Source: a virus. Taken from it: DNA of 21,053 bases. The stretch covers positions 1 to 21,053 of IMG/VR virus record IMGVR_UViG_3300034106_000428; one strand, 5' to 3'. Below, piece by piece: positions 13,232-20,587 of this stretch. The first letter of the stretch is position 1, and each line of letters begins with the position of its first letter. The position numbers were made by a program, and so were the translations under genes. Under the pieces are notes generated by a model. That model was not told the DNA's origin and did not search any database. It saw nothing but the letters and a program-made list of their open reading frames with translations.

Positions 13232-14378
13232 TCAACCCCACATCCGAACGCCCATCTGGGGACGGATGGTGCTGTAGCCGTACAGAACGTCAATACGGCA
13301 GGGCATACGGTCGTTGTTGATGTCGTACTGGCGCACCACACGCAGGCTGATGCCATTGTGAACGGCGCGAGCGGCCATGTCCACACCTTGCGGCAGGAGC
13401 AGGTCGGCGGTTGCGAAGGTGATCGCGTCCTTGTGGTACACCAAGTTCTGGGCGTACTGGCTGGACGGAGCGCCAACGAACACGACAGCCTTGTTGTTGC
13501 CAGGCAAAGCGGTCATGGTCGCCAGTGCATGGCTGGCCGAGTACATCGGAGCCACGGTCACAGTTGCGGTGGTGGTGGCGGTCGAAGAAGTCAAGGCCAC
13601 GAACTGGAACAGCGAGCCGGTGGACTCACGAGTCTGCGGGTTCACAGCGTAGACATCAGCGATGGTGAACACGTCACCAACAGCGATGGTGTCGCCAGAG
13701 CCAACAGTCAGAGTCAGCGTAGCAGCGCCTTCAGCAGTCACGGCGGCGGCGGTAACCACGCCAGTAGCAGCGCGGGAGCCGGTGGTGTGCTGCTTGATCG
13801 ACTGAGACATGTTGATCTCGTCAAAGCCCAACACGCCCATGCCCATCATGCCGTTCTTGAACTGCTTGCTGATGGTGTCGGTGGGGTTGAAGAGACCCTT
13901 CATGCCCTCGACCAGACCAGCGTTGGCAGCCGGGTTGACGGTTGCGTAGCGCGGGCTCATCACAGCAGCGTTCTCGTTGAGCTTCTGCTGGGCTTGCAGC
14001 AAAACCAGCGAGGTAGCGGGCGTGGTGCCAGGGGTGCCAACGGAGTTACCGATGCTCTTGTAAGCGTTGGCAACGTCAGCGTCGATGCTCGATGCCAACT
14101 GGCTGATACGAGGCTTCAGAACACGCTCTGCGAAGTCGTCCAACTGCATGGTCAGTTCGGCAGACGTGAAGTTCACGCCGATGTGCTTCTGCGAAGCCAC
14201 AGTCAGGGTGGTGAACTGCTCGTTGTCGTCCTGCACTTGCAGGGCGGCGCCGTCGGTGACCAGAGCGCGATCAGGCAGACGGATACGCAGGGTCGAACCG
14301 ATCTTGGCACCTTCGACAGCGAAGCTGTCGTCGTACTGACGGTTCACGTTACGGGTGAGCACCAGGTTGTTCTCTAGG
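13232..14378 (-). other. capsid gene exon 2
   Basis: Coding part after the intron. The first base (C14378) completes the Ile codon begun in exon 1; CTA GAG AAC AAC (Leu-Glu-Asn-Asn) follows in frame to the stop at 13234-13232. The 3' splice site TTTGG|CCTAG is placed by the need for a terminal intron G, by the reading frame, and by matching the end of the T4 td intron. Confidence 0.88.
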
Positions 14379-15187
14379 CCAAATGTTCGCCAAGGTTCGT
14401 TACGCCTTGACCGCCCTTTCGGGCTGCTGCATGTCACCATGCAGAGCAGACTATCTCTTCACCCTCTTGCGAGGGGCTGTGCGCTTCCAGCCACTTGGCT
14501 GTACTCCCTTACGGGATAGTCGTTACACCTTCCGCTGGTGAGGACAAACGCCGCCGTTTCTGTGTTTGCCGACTTGACAATTCATACACAACACTTGGTA
14601 GCCTTGCGGAAACTTGCTCTTGCGAAGCCAATTGTAGAAGGCTGACCCTCCACCGTTGTACTTGCCTGATCTTCGTTCCTCAGCCCCATCATTGTTGATG
14701 TGGTCAATCGACAAAAACATTCGCTCAGTCTCTCCGCAGCAGTTGCACTTGTATCCGCCGTAGGCTTCAAACACTTGCTCTCTGCACCGGTCTTGATTGC
14801 GCTTGGTTTTCTCAGACTCTGCGGCGCGTATCGCGGCCACTTCCTCTGGCGTTCCATTTGCAATCTTCCGGTTGCGCCATTCACGCGAATGCTCTCGGGA
14901 CTTCTCCCTGTTTGCTTCACGCCAATCACGCATACGTTGATTGAACTTCTCTCGGTTGCGCTCTCGGTATCTGGCTGCGGCTTCGCGGTTTTTAGCCCGC
15001 TTGGCCTCGACATCTACCTCACTATTCTCACTTTTGGCTTGGCTCGGTGTTTTCATGTAATCATCTTACATGACGTCCACCGAATTCACACAGTTTTTTT
15101 CCTAGGGTTACCCCTAGGGGAGACCGATTAGTTAATCTCCAGAGCCTTCCGGGTGATCATGTCAATTGTCAAGATTGAGTTAGCCAT
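13232..15187 (-). CDS. major capsid (coat) protein, P22-type, split by a group I intron
   Basis: Join of 15187-15135 and 14378-13232, 399 residues after splicing. Exon 1 encodes MANSILTIDMITRKALE plus two bases of an Ile codon; exon 2 supplies its last base and continues LENNLVLTRNVNRQYDDSFA. This is the conserved opening of the P22 coat-like family (MANS.LT.DMIT..AL.IL...L....NR.YD..FA..GAKIG). Later family features are LDDFAERVLKPRISQLASSI and GDVFTIADVYAVNPQTREST. The protein has the HK97 fold and forms the icosahedral shell with the help of the upstream scaffold. Without splicing, translation stops at an in-frame TAA after 19 codons. Ribosome site AAAGGAA at about 15198-15204. The open frame upstream of 14378 (to 14440) is intron sequence. 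Confidence 0.92.
14523..15056 (-). CDS. intron-encoded HNH homing endonuclease
   Basis: 177 residues. The N-terminal 65 residues are highly basic and contain repeated NREK/RDWREANREK-type units (RYRERNREKFNQRMRDWREA; REKSREHSREW), a pattern seen in DNA-binding parts of phage HNH proteins. The HNH domain covers about 95-175. It has CNCC (104-107), the catalytic strand LSIDHINNDG with D118-H119, then VLCMNCQVGKH (C157, C160) and CPHQ (C171, H173), which fit a structural zinc site. It would nick or cut the intronless capsid gene and spread the intron by homing. ATG 15056 is inside P5/P4 of the intron and TAA 14525-14523 touches P7, so the entire gene lies within the ribozyme. No clear ribosome site is seen. 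Confidence 0.93.
   Translation of the reverse strand: MKTPSQAKSENSEVDVEAKRAKNREAAARYRERNREKFNQRMRDWREANREKSREHSREWRNRKIANGTPEEVAAIRAAESEKTKRNQDRCREQVFEAYGGYKCNCCGETERMFLSIDHINNDGAEERRSGKYNGGGSAFYNWLRKSKFPQGYQVLCMNCQVGKHRNGGVCPHQRKV
15044..15083 (-). promoter_or_regulatory. P4-P5 stem of the intron covering the HNH start codon
   Basis: TCGGTG (15083-15078 when read on the minus strand) pairs with CACCGA (15049-15044), and inside it CATGTAA (15072-15066) pairs with TTACATG (15060-15054) around a 5-nt loop. The HNH start ATG (15056-15054) ends the P5 3' strand and codons 2-5 form J5/4 and P4. A folded intron would hide this start from ribosomes, so endonuclease synthesis should compete with splicing. 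Confidence 0.65.
15135..15187 (-). other. capsid gene exon 1 (53 nt)
   Basis: ATG 15187-15185 begins the coat protein. The last six bases, GGAGAT (15140-15135), form P1 with the intron guide. Reading on into the intron gives ATT AAC TAA, so an unspliced mRNA encodes only a 19-residue peptide. Confidence 0.88.
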
Positions 15188-15211
15188 GATCAAAAAATTC
15201 CTTTAAAAAAG

Positions 15212-16003
15212 TTAGCGGTTCATTTGCGCTTGCAGCTTCTTCATCTGCCGGGCACGTTCAGCTTCAATCCACTGCGAGTCAGTCATGGTCTTCGTCGAGC
15301 GAGGATCAGTCGTGTCGTAGGACGAACTTCCACTGGTGCGTGCGGTAACAGGCGAAATAGGCGCAGGCGCAGACGTAGTTGGTTTCACAAGAGGATTGGA
15401 GCCAAGTTTGGCCTCAATCTTCCCAATCTCTCGGGCCTGCAAAAGAGGTGCCAAGCGGGAAATGCGATCAGCTTCCTTCGGGTTGGTTCCCAGCCAGTAG
15501 GCTAGGTCCGGCCCCATGTCGGACGCCTTGATTGTCTCGGCCATCACGTCAGTGACTCGAAGCTGCGGGTTGTAGGCGACTTGTTCAAAGTCGTCGTACT
15601 TGGCCCTGGCCTCTTCCTCACGGTCGTGGTAAGCGTCGTTAATCTCAGCCTGCTGCCGTTGGAACTCACGCTGCGCGAGCAGTTCTTCAGCCTTTTTGAC
15701 GGCCAACGCTTCCGCGTAGGCATCAGGGGACTCGAAATGCTCGATAGGCGGGACTTCTCTTGGCGCTTGCGGTTGGGCAAGTTTAGCCTGCTGCTCACGT
15801 TCCCATTTGCGCTGCTCTCTGGCAAGGCGCTTGCTGATCATCGCGTCGATCTCGGCCTGGGTGAATTTCTTCTCCTCGGGCGTCTGCTCGGGTTGACTCT
15901 CAGCTACTTCCGGCGCGTTTTGTGCATTCTCCGGGGCGGCCGTCGCCTCGGGTGCTGGCGCGGATTCAACTTCCGCTAAGGCTTGTTGGACTTCTTCAGT
16001 CAT
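15212..16003 (-). CDS. capsid scaffolding protein
   Basis: 263 residues, immediately before the capsid gene. The N-terminal 60 residues are acidic and Ala/Pro/Glu-rich (disordered). EKKFTQAEIDAMISKRLARE and QRKWEREQQAKLAQ, then AEALAVKKAEELLAQREFQR and QQAEINDAYHDREEEARAKY, form long charged helices. The section YDDFEQVAYNPQLRVTDVMA and LAYWLGTNPKEADRISRL is typical of podovirus scaffolds. The C-terminus is basic (ERARQMKKLQAQMNR), as in P22 where a basic helix-turn-helix contacts coat. It directs procapsid assembly and leaves before DNA packaging. The start follows a candidate promoter (16050-16078). Confidence 0.88.
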   Translation of the reverse strand: MTEEVQQALAEVESAPAPEATAAPENAQNAPEVAESQPEQTPEEKKFTQAEIDAMISKRLAREQRKWEREQQAKLAQPQAPREVPPIEHFESPDAYAEALAVKKAEELLAQREFQRQQAEINDAYHDREEEARAKYDDFEQVAYNPQLRVTDVMAETIKASDMGPDLAYWLGTNPKEADRISRLAPLLQAREIGKIEAKLGSNPLVKPTTSAPAPISPVTARTSGSSSYDTTDPRSTKTMTDSQWIEAERARQMKKLQAQMNR

Positions 16004-16049
16004 TTTCGATTCTTGTGAATCCCTGGTCTACCGGGCCAGTACTGTGTCG

Positions 16050-16078
16050 ATAGTACGACAATTTTATTTTGTGTACAA
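16050..16078 (-). promoter_or_regulatory. candidate sigma70-like promoter upstream of the scaffold gene
   Basis: On the minus strand TTGTAC (16078-16073) and TACTAT (16055-16050) are separated by 17 bp, and the spacer is A/T-rich. The -35 match is only 3 of 6 and the -10 match 4 of 6. It lies at the end of the 77-aa gene, in the only gap above 50 nt in this half of the operon, and would drive scaffold and capsid. Confidence 0.35.
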
Positions 16079-16297
16079 GAGTGCGCCCACAATAACGCCA
16101 GGCAGCGCCGTTGCAGTCGCATCCCAAAACTCTGGTTTGCCTTCTTTACGATACCACTGCTGGACTTCGTAGAACACCGCAAACAGCACACCGCCGATAG
16201 CCACTGCCGCCCACACAGGCAAGAAATGGACGGCCCACAGCACCGCCGTACAGGCCGCGCCCATCAGGAGGTGTTGCTGTTTGTCTTTGGCAATCAT
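16064..16297 (-). CDS. small three-TM membrane protein (DKxxHxxxG type)
   Basis: 77 residues starting MIAKDKQQHLLMGA. Three hydrophobic segments are visible: about 10-26 (LLMGAACTAVLWAVHFL), 28-44 (VWAAVAIGGVLFAVFYE) and 62-75 (ATALPGVIVGALLY). Conserved-looking polar residues are D5-K6, H9, G13, E44 and W58-D59 with T61 and G67. This layout (DK..H...G, E in the second segment, D.....G in the third) is widespread in small phage and bacterial membrane proteins of unknown function. It stands alone between tailspike and scaffold genes, away from the lysis cassette. ATG 16297 is chosen; a TTG at 16339 would overlap the tailspike gene. Confidence 0.75.
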   Translation of the reverse strand: MIAKDKQQHLLMGAACTAVLWAVHFLPVWAAVAIGGVLFAVFYEVQQWYRKEGKPEFWDATATALPGVIVGALLYTK

Positions 16298-16305
16298 GAC
16301 GTTCG

Positions 16306-17709
16306 TCAATAAATTTCCACAACAATCTGACCGCGCCAAGACACGGTTGCGCCAGAAGCAAAAGTCGACGAATCACCTTTGCGGGAGTAAATTAAATTGT
16401 CGCTTGTAGAGCCAAACATAAGCCCGATTGACGATGCGCCCCCCACATACAAAACACAAGTTGCATTTGCTACTTTTTTTATGCCTGTAATTCCCGATAT
16501 GGCGGGCAGCGAAAAGATCAAACTTTGCGGCGTAACTGCGTTTAATGTCGCAGAAAAAGAAAAGTCAATAAACAAACTTTTGCCGATTTGTTTGTACTGA
16601 CAATTGTTAATCGTTACTGAGCCAGAAAATGTCGTAGCAGCGTTTCCTACGTCACTGGAGAATGTAGGTGTGTAAGACCTGTACGCCCCCAACACGCCGT
16701 AATCGCCGTTGCCTGAATCGGACAGCGTAGACAAATAGCTCAGGTAAGTAGACCAATTATCAGTAACCCCCACCGCGCTGTTTGTAATTAACACGGCCCC
16801 TGGATACGCTTGGGCTAGTCTTGGGTTGTTGACGTAAAACCCCGATACTTCGGCGCCGCTTAACTTGATGGCTTTTGCCGCAGTCCCGCCAGAGTTAGTC
16901 GAGAAAAATGTGCCATCTACGATGGGGCGCAAAGTTCTGCCCGATCCCGTCCCAACCACAGACATATGGAACTGGGCGGGGTTGTTGTTGTAGTTTGCTT
17001 CAAACCAGCAACCAATAATGTAAATATCAAGCACATCGCGGTTAGAGGTGTCCGTAATGTACAAGCCTTCTTGCCCGCTGGACTCAAAATCGGTGTTTAC
17101 AAAGTACAGACCGTAGCCATCGACAAGTTTTGCGCCGTACAGACTGTTGGTTGTAAAGACGCAAGAGTCAAACAGCAGCGTCGTGGGGAAAGAGTCAGAC
17201 ACAGCTTGTTGAACCAACAAGCCAATTTCGTTCAGTTCTGACGTAACTTTTGTAAAGTTTGTTTTTAGAGCTTTGTCGATGCGAACACCCACGCCGCCAG
17301 TGCCGCTAAAATTTTTGACGCGCAAATTGCGGAACTCGCCAGCTATTGACCCACCATCACCAAAGAAGATTCCGGTTGCGGTTGGACAGGATGATCCTTC
17401 AACTTGGAACCCGTCAAGTATGTTTGGGTACGAAGCCCCGCCGCCGATTGCGATTGCTTTAGTCACAGCAGCAGTCGGCTTGATAATTGTTGCAAGCTCT
17501 CCGTCGCCAATTATTTCTGAACACAAAGGCCGCAACGTAGACGAAATTTTGTATGTGCCGGTGGGAAGATAAATGGATTTTCCCGCTTGCGCCATAGCCG
17601 TGCTTAACGCGCTAGTGCTGTCAATGTTTCCGGTTGGGTCAGCCCCATAGTCAAGGACGTTTACGGGCGCACCCGTAATCATTGAGTAGCTGACTTTGGT
17701 GAGGCTCAT
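16306..17709 (-). CDS. tailspike with pectate-lyase-like beta-helix (467 aa)
   Basis: The short N-terminus MSLTKVSYSMITGAPVNVLD continues YGADPTGNIDSTSALSTAMA, the start of a Pectate_lyase_3 beta-helix domain (about 16-330), with rungs such as IFFGDGGSIAGEFRNLRVKN and DIYIIGCWFEANYNNN. Residues about 342-467 (YRSYTPTFSSDVGN ... CQYKQIGKSLFIDFSFSA ... IVVEIY) form a separate beta domain with the Y.PT ... Y...G plan of trimeric spike ends. Such spikes bind and often cleave surface polysaccharide; catalytic residues cannot be picked by eye. The very short N-terminus lacks a head-binding domain, so it may dock on another spike. Ribosome site AAGGAT at 17714-17719. Confidence 0.85.
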   Translation of the reverse strand: MSLTKVSYSMITGAPVNVLDYGADPTGNIDSTSALSTAMAQAGKSIYLPTGTYKISSTLRPLCSEIIGDGELATIIKPTAAVTKAIAIGGGASYPNILDGFQVEGSSCPTATGIFFGDGGSIAGEFRNLRVKNFSGTGGVGVRIDKALKTNFTKVTSELNEIGLLVQQAVSDSFPTTLLFDSCVFTTNSLYGAKLVDGYGLYFVNTDFESSGQEGLYITDTSNRDVLDIYIIGCWFEANYNNNPAQFHMSVVGTGSGRTLRPIVDGTFFSTNSGGTAAKAIKLSGAEVSGFYVNNPRLAQAYPGAVLITNSAVGVTDNWSTYLSYLSTLSDSGNGDYGVLGAYRSYTPTFSSDVGNAATTFSGSVTINNCQYKQIGKSLFIDFSFSATLNAVTPQSLIFSLPAISGITGIKKVANATCVLYVGGASSIGLMFGSTSDNLIYSRKGDSSTFASGATVSWRGQIVVEIY

Positions 17710-17718
17710 GTCAAATCC

Positions 17719-18531
17719 TTAAACAAAGTAGACAAGCGTTCCGCGCACAACTGCGCCAGAATATGCGGCGTTATTGTTGTCTGAGCCGTCCAACCAGCGC
17801 CTAAAACTGACGCCAGAAGAAGAAACTAAAAGACTCATGCCACCGGCAAAAGTTGTATAGTTAATAAATCCACCTTGGCTTCCAGATGCTGGTGTAAAAG
17901 GCAGCCCACCCAAAAGTTGCGTCGCGGTGTTAGAAGTAGACGGGAAAGTAATGTCAAACACCGCAGTTACTTGTCTTCCGATACGGGTATATCTGCAAGT
18001 GCCAACAGTAAATGACAGCCCCGCGCCGCTGGCATCAGAAGGCGTCCAAGTCCCCTCCTCATACCAGTTCAGCAACTCGCTCGTCATCCCCGGCGCGTTG
18101 GTGTTGGCGGTGAAGTTGATGCCTTTGCCTGCGGTGCCTTGGACGATGTTGTTTGACGGCAACCTCAAGTCACCGTTCGTTGCTATCGCCCATCCTTCAA
18201 GCCAAGACGATCCGTTATACGCCCAAGCGCTTCCTAAATTAGTAGAACTAAGTTGAAAATTTAACGCTTTAGTGCCTGCCGCATTTTGGGCGTAAAAAAG
18301 ATTAGATATAGTGTCGCTCTCTGCCGCGCTATTACTTCTGTGAACGCCCCCGGTGTTTGATGTAAACCCACCGTTTGTTGCGGTATATGCTGTTGCCGAT
18401 ACAGACCGGCCCGCCGTGAGATTGCTCACTGCAACTTTTACCGTTGATCCGCTTTGAACAATCGGCAGAACTTCGGTGCCAGCAAGAGGAGTGCTTGCCC
18501 CGGTCAATGCAGAAATTTTTAGGTCAGCCAT
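17719..18531 (-). CDS. tail fibre-like receptor-binding protein (270 aa)
   Basis: The N-terminus MADLKISALTGASTPLAGTE, VLPIVQSGSTVKVAVSNLTA is a stem motif found at the start of many phage fibre proteins. A beta-rich middle contains repeats of the type TNGGFTSNTGGVHRSNSAAE and GKGINFTANTNAPGMTSE. From about residue 157 a terminal domain starts with YEEGTWTPSDASGAGLSFTV, CRYTRIGRQVTAVFDITFPS and LLGGLPFTPASGSQG, similar in plan to the ends of both neighbouring spikes. No beta-helix is seen, so this is probably a non-enzymatic fibre. AAGGAT ribosome site upstream. Confidence 0.8.
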   Translation of the reverse strand: MADLKISALTGASTPLAGTEVLPIVQSGSTVKVAVSNLTAGRSVSATAYTATNGGFTSNTGGVHRSNSAAESDTISNLFYAQNAAGTKALNFQLSSTNLGSAWAYNGSSWLEGWAIATNGDLRLPSNNIVQGTAGKGINFTANTNAPGMTSELLNWYEEGTWTPSDASGAGLSFTVGTCRYTRIGRQVTAVFDITFPSTSNTATQLLGGLPFTPASGSQGGFINYTTFAGGMSLLVSSSGVSFRRWLDGSDNNNAAYSGAVVRGTLVYFV

Positions 18532-18542
18532 TTTTTAAATCC

Positions 18543-20582
18543 TTATGTCAGTCGGTATACGATTTGGCACTGCTGCACACCCTTAGTTCCGCTGCCCGTA
18601 AATGTCCCGGACGTTCCATTATTAAATGTGATGACGCCAGCAGACGAAACTTCTACCCACGATATGACGTTGTTTCCGTTATCAGTGGCTACGCCAACAT
18701 CACGCTGCGTGGCTGATGGATAGATTGCAGAAGGTAGCCCTGTCAGGGTGGGGGCGTTAGTATTTGCGCTAGTGCCGTTAATAGCAGTTGGAACCGTGAT
18801 AGTTACAATATCGCCGTTGAGATCGTATTTTACAGTTCCTGTAACTGAACCTGAAACGCCGGTCAATGTAGCAGTAAAGGTACCCTTAGTGCGTAAGCGC
18901 GAAACTACATCGTCTGTGCTTGATAGCACGTAGCTATTCGTAAAGCCAGAAGCAAAATTGTTGGTGAATGTTACTGCGCTGTTTGCGCTTAAAGTTTTAT
19001 ATCCGTCAACGGTAGCACCCGTAGCGTAGCAGCCAATGACCATGCCTACAGACGCTGGGTTAAGCCCGCTGTCATCAAAACGCATAGCTGTTCTATAGCC
19101 AACAGCATCTCCTGCGCCGTTATTCAGCATTTTGATGCCAGAATACAAAAAGTTTTGCGCTGCTGACGTAATAACGCCTGACTTCGTATTACCGCTGACT
19201 ACGCCGCCTATGATAGTGAGATTACACGCAGTGTTGTTGATACCAACGCCAGTAGAATTGGTACAGACGCAGCCGATTGCAATGCCGTCATTAGCAGAAC
19301 CGCCAGCCGATTGTTCCCAATGGACGCCAGCGCCAGACTGCCCAAAATCGGCGCGGTTATCGTTAGCCGTAACCGACACGCGACAGCCAGAAGCCGTTGT
19401 TGCAGCCCCGCTGGCCTCTACAGCCACACCGATGCAGTTATCGTGATAGTAGCCGTAGATCGTAGCGCGGTCATGGTTAAACACATAAAAGCCGTAACCA
19501 GCCGCCGCTATTCCGTTTGAATAGCACGTATTTCGTGCACTGGTAGAAGCGCCGGAACCGCCAGATAGAACAACGCCAGTGCCACGGCAATTGTATATTT
19601 CAACATCAAAATATGGGTTGTCGCACTTAGTAAAAATTATGCCGTGAACTACAGATGTTTGATTGGTGTAGTTTCCATCTATGCTGAAATTGCTAAGTTT
19701 AATGTTTGGATTTCCAGCCACCGTGTTTGCGTTGTCAAACACACTTGCGTTAGAACCGTTTATCAACTTAAAAATAGTGCTTTGAAATCCGGCCCCTACA
19801 ACACAATTGTTGTCGTTCAACGTAAGTCCACTAACCATGTACGTACCCGCAGGCACATACACCTGAAGCGCCGTGTCTAACGCAGCTTGAATAGCCACCG
19901 TATCGTTCGTTACGCCATCGCCGACAGCACCAAAGTCTTTGACCGAGACGTATTGCGCCAGCTTGTCTTCAACATTCGTTACTACAGACCCCGCAAACGG
20001 TGGGTCATAGGTCACCTGAGATGCGTCTCCAACACTAGCGTTCTGCAACTGGCTTGTGGTGAACTTGACCTCAGCGCCAACATGCAAGCCAGACACAAAC
20101 GTCACTGTGTCAGCGTCAGTCTCAAGGTAAGCGTATTGGGCACCTGGGCCGTACTGGTTCACGCCGTCCACAAACACCGACAGGCTGTTGGTGCCTGGCG
20201 CGTAGCTGATGCCAAGATTAAACACCGTCTGGCCTGCGGTGGCCGTGACGATTTCTTGCTGATTGACGAAAGAAACAAAATTGCTGTTGATGCCGCTGAT
20301 GTTGTCGTAGGTGGCGATCAGAACGTCGTTGGCGTCCTTGAGCAAAAACTTGTACAGCAGCCCGTCGGTTATCCAAATCTCGCCGCTACCGGACACCCGG
20401 CCAGCAGCATCCAACACGATGGGATTGGTCCAAGCAGTAGAACCGTTGGATGATGTGTAAGCGGCCACGGGCGTGGTGGTGCCAGCCGCGTAAGTGAACA
20501 GCTTGCCGCCCGTCAGGACAGCGCCGGTGTTGGTGAAGAACTGGGCCGCAACGCCGCCCACTGGGGAAAGATTGACGGCCAT
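18543..20582 (-). CDS. large tailspike with N-terminal attachment domain and beta-helix (679 aa)
   Basis: Residues 1-100 (LSPVGGVAAQFFTNTGAVLT, GGKLFTYAAGTTTPVAAYTS ... WTNPIVLDAAGRVSGSGEIW) are the attachment domain common to many podovirus spikes, like the head-binding domain of P22 gp9 in role. Residues about 105-180 form a linker beta domain (GQTVFNLGISYAPGTNSLSV). The beta-helix begins at 213 with VSVKDFGAVGDGVTNDTVAI (Pectate_lyase_3). The C-terminal domain (about 562-679: RTKGTFTATLTGVSGSVTGT, VKYDLNGDIVTITVPTAING) resembles those of the two following proteins. It is the only one of the three with a full virion-attachment region, so it is probably the anchor spike. GGAG ribosome site overlaps the end of the 54-aa gene. 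Confidence 0.88.
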   Translation of the reverse strand: MAVNLSPVGGVAAQFFTNTGAVLTGGKLFTYAAGTTTPVAAYTSSNGSTAWTNPIVLDAAGRVSGSGEIWITDGLLYKFLLKDANDVLIATYDNISGINSNFVSFVNQQEIVTATAGQTVFNLGISYAPGTNSLSVFVDGVNQYGPGAQYAYLETDADTVTFVSGLHVGAEVKFTTSQLQNASVGDASQVTYDPPFAGSVVTNVEDKLAQYVSVKDFGAVGDGVTNDTVAIQAALDTALQVYVPAGTYMVSGLTLNDNNCVVGAGFQSTIFKLINGSNASVFDNANTVAGNPNIKLSNFSIDGNYTNQTSVVHGIIFTKCDNPYFDVEIYNCRGTGVVLSGGSGASTSARNTCYSNGIAAAGYGFYVFNHDRATIYGYYHDNCIGVAVEASGAATTASGCRVSVTANDNRADFGQSGAGVHWEQSAGGSANDGIAIGCVCTNSTGVGINNTACNLTIIGGVVSGNTKSGVITSAAQNFLYSGIKMLNNGAGDAVGYRTAMRFDDSGLNPASVGMVIGCYATGATVDGYKTLSANSAVTFTNNFASGFTNSYVLSSTDDVVSRLRTKGTFTATLTGVSGSVTGTVKYDLNGDIVTITVPTAINGTSANTNAPTLTGLPSAIYPSATQRDVGVATDNGNNVISWVEVSSAGVITFNNGTSGTFTGSGTKGVQQCQIVYRLT

Positions 20583-20587
20583 TTAGG

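Larger units (their letters stand above)
14379..15134 (-). ncRNA. self-splicing group I intron (td-like, IA2) in the capsid gene
   Basis: Helices found on the minus strand. P1: exon GGAGAT (15140-15135) with guide GTCTCC (15124-15119), giving the conserved U.G pair at the 5' splice site. P2: hairpin 15118-15101 with GTAA loop. P3: CTGTGTG (15093-15087) with CGCACAG (14483-14477). P4: 15083-15078 with 15049-15044. P5: 15072-15066 with 15060-15054. P7 (guanosine site): GACTATC (14521-14515) with GATAGTC (14455-14449). P7.1: 14515-14506. P7.2: CAGCC/GGCTG (14501-14488). P8: CCCTC/GAGGG (14475-14462). P9: 14444-14427, identical in sequence to td P9 as I recall it (CTGCATGGTGACATGCAG). P9.1: 14424-14413 with GAAA loop. 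P9.2: 14409-14391. The last base is G14379. P7.1/P7.2 define subgroup IA. The HNH gene sits in the P6 region. Confidence 0.93.

Noticed and set aside
13358-14377. Long plus-strand open frame opposite capsid exon 2
   Set aside because: Shadow frame; its composition (His/Gly/Val-rich) is that expected from reading coat codons backwards, and the coat protein is certain.
14379-14440. Coding extension upstream of capsid exon 2, giving a 402-aa protein starting MVTCSSPKGR
   Set aside because: It translates the 3' end of the intron (P9, P9.1, P9.2). The true N-terminus is exon 1 at 15187, which matches the coat family and joins in frame.
14379-15187. An intein, or a simple insertion that breaks the capsid gene
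   Set aside because: Exon 1 runs into TAA two codons after the junction, so no in-frame intein is possible. The complete set of group I helices, the U.G pair and the terminal G point to a functional intron, not to a dead gene.
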